A stretch of DNA of 64,000 bases. Origin: an uncultured Colwellia sp. Its GTDB lineage: Bacteria; Pseudomonadota; Gammaproteobacteria; Enterobacterales; Alteromonadaceae. The DNA is taken from contig CAJXWZ010000019.1 in the NCBI GenBank assembly GCA_913062815.1, positions 40,082 to 104,081 on the forward strand, written 5' to 3'. Made by a program: the position numbers and the translations under genes. This document shows, one piece after another, positions 63,680 through 64,000 of the stretch; position 1 is the first letter of the stretch; every line of letters begins with the position of its first letter. The notes below the pieces were generated by a model. That model saw only the letters and a list, made by a program, of their open reading frames with translations, had not been told where the DNA came from and did no database searches.

Positions 63680-64000
63680 CTAGTTATCAGACACAATCAC
63701 AGTAATGTGACTTGTGCGCTTTATGATGCGATCGGCACGGCCTTTCGCACGCGGCATAATACGTTTCATTGTTGGACCATCGTCAATCAAAATTGTTTTA
63801 ACGAATAATTCATCAATGTCTGCACCTTCGTTGTGCTCTGCATTAGCAATCGCTGAATTAAGTACTTTTTTAACTAAGTCAGCAGCTGATTTGTTGCTGT
63901 AAGTTAAAATTTCAAGTGCTTTTTCAACGTGTACGCCACGGATTTGATCCGCAACTAAACGTGCTTTTTGCGCAGAACCACGGGCAAATTTATGTATAGC
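63680..64000 (-). CDS. rplV: 50S ribosomal protein L22 (partial, N-terminus cut by window edge)
   Basis: 106 codons plus TAG are present, translated by hand since the ORF track omits this edge gene. The product reads [79 protein letters not shown]. Only a few N-terminal residues are missing compared with the 110 aa of E. coli. Lines the peptide exit tunnel. Stops 12 bp before rpsC. Confidence 0.97.
   Translation of the reverse strand, partial: AIHKFARGSAQKARLVADQIRGVHVEKALEILTYSNKSAADLVKKVLNSAIANAEHNEGADIDELFVKTILIDDGPTMKRIMPRAKGRADRIIKRTSHITVIVSDN

Overview
The window looks like a chromosomal segment of a marine gammaproteobacterium of the Alteromonadales, most likely Colwelliaceae (Colwellia/Thalassotalea type). 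This is inferred from the low GC content, the gammaproteobacterial gene order hisS-ispG-rodZ-pilW-rlmN-ndk, the thrLABC operon with an E. coli-like attenuator, a DUF3718 protein and many secreted or lipid-anchored proteins. I see no prophage, transposase, CRISPR array, tRNA or rRNA gene.

Layout. 1-7.3 kb: housekeeping block hisS (cut by the left edge), ispG, rodZ, a long pilW with a LysM tail, rlmN and ndk, with a cluster of palindromes between rlmN and ndk. 7.4-16.2 kb: metabolic genes including maeA, iscX preceded by an unlisted 44-aa CxxC membrane mini-protein, a cysteine synthase divergent from a DecR/CyuR-like Lrp regulator, an M3 dipeptidase (dcp), a Sel1-repeat membrane protein and a 2-hydroxyacid dehydrogenase. 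16.2-22.2 kb: a 168-bp palindromic MITE-like element, an FAD oxidoreductase, a 1020-aa Ig-repeat lipoprotein, a cysteine-rich GNAT and ung. 22.2-27.2 kb: thrC, thrB, thrA and, missed by the ORF track, the thrL leader peptide and its attenuator. 27.3-29.5 kb: a 31-aa membrane mini-protein, ygjP, yebG with a LexA box upstream, and a DUF3718 protein.

29.5-42.2 kb: mrcB (PBP1B); a secreted di-haem peroxidase, EF-hand protein and beta-barrel-like protein in a row; an ECF sigma / DUF3619 / small secreted protein / DUF3106 operon; a PhoD-like phosphatase; hrpB.

42.4-57.1 kb is the most unusual part. Thirteen tightly packed minus-strand genes appear to form one operon. In transcription order they are: TPR/TonB_C-like protein, Ser-rich lipoprotein, glycine-zipper/BON-like lipoprotein, TPR+PEGA membrane protein, PEGA+FGE-like membrane protein, small secreted acidic protein, MotA/TolQ/ExbB channel, degenerate Hsp70-like protein, two vWA proteins whose single membrane helix carries an aspartate as in MotB/ExbD, two lipoproteins, and an M48 lipoprotein protease with a LysM-like tail. 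I read this as a candidate ion-driven envelope complex that I cannot match to a named system.

57.1-64 kb: acyl-CoA thioesterase, a small unknown protein, sfsA behind a strong 5' hairpin, an M28 peptidase, a periplasmic solute-binding protein, and the end of the S10 ribosomal operon (rplV, rpsC, rplP, rpmC, rpsQ). That operon stops at a terminator, and the usual spc operon does not follow.

Functions come from motif recognition by eye. No database search was run. Several starts were moved from the ORF-track start to an internal ATG with a better ribosome binding site, as noted in each entry.
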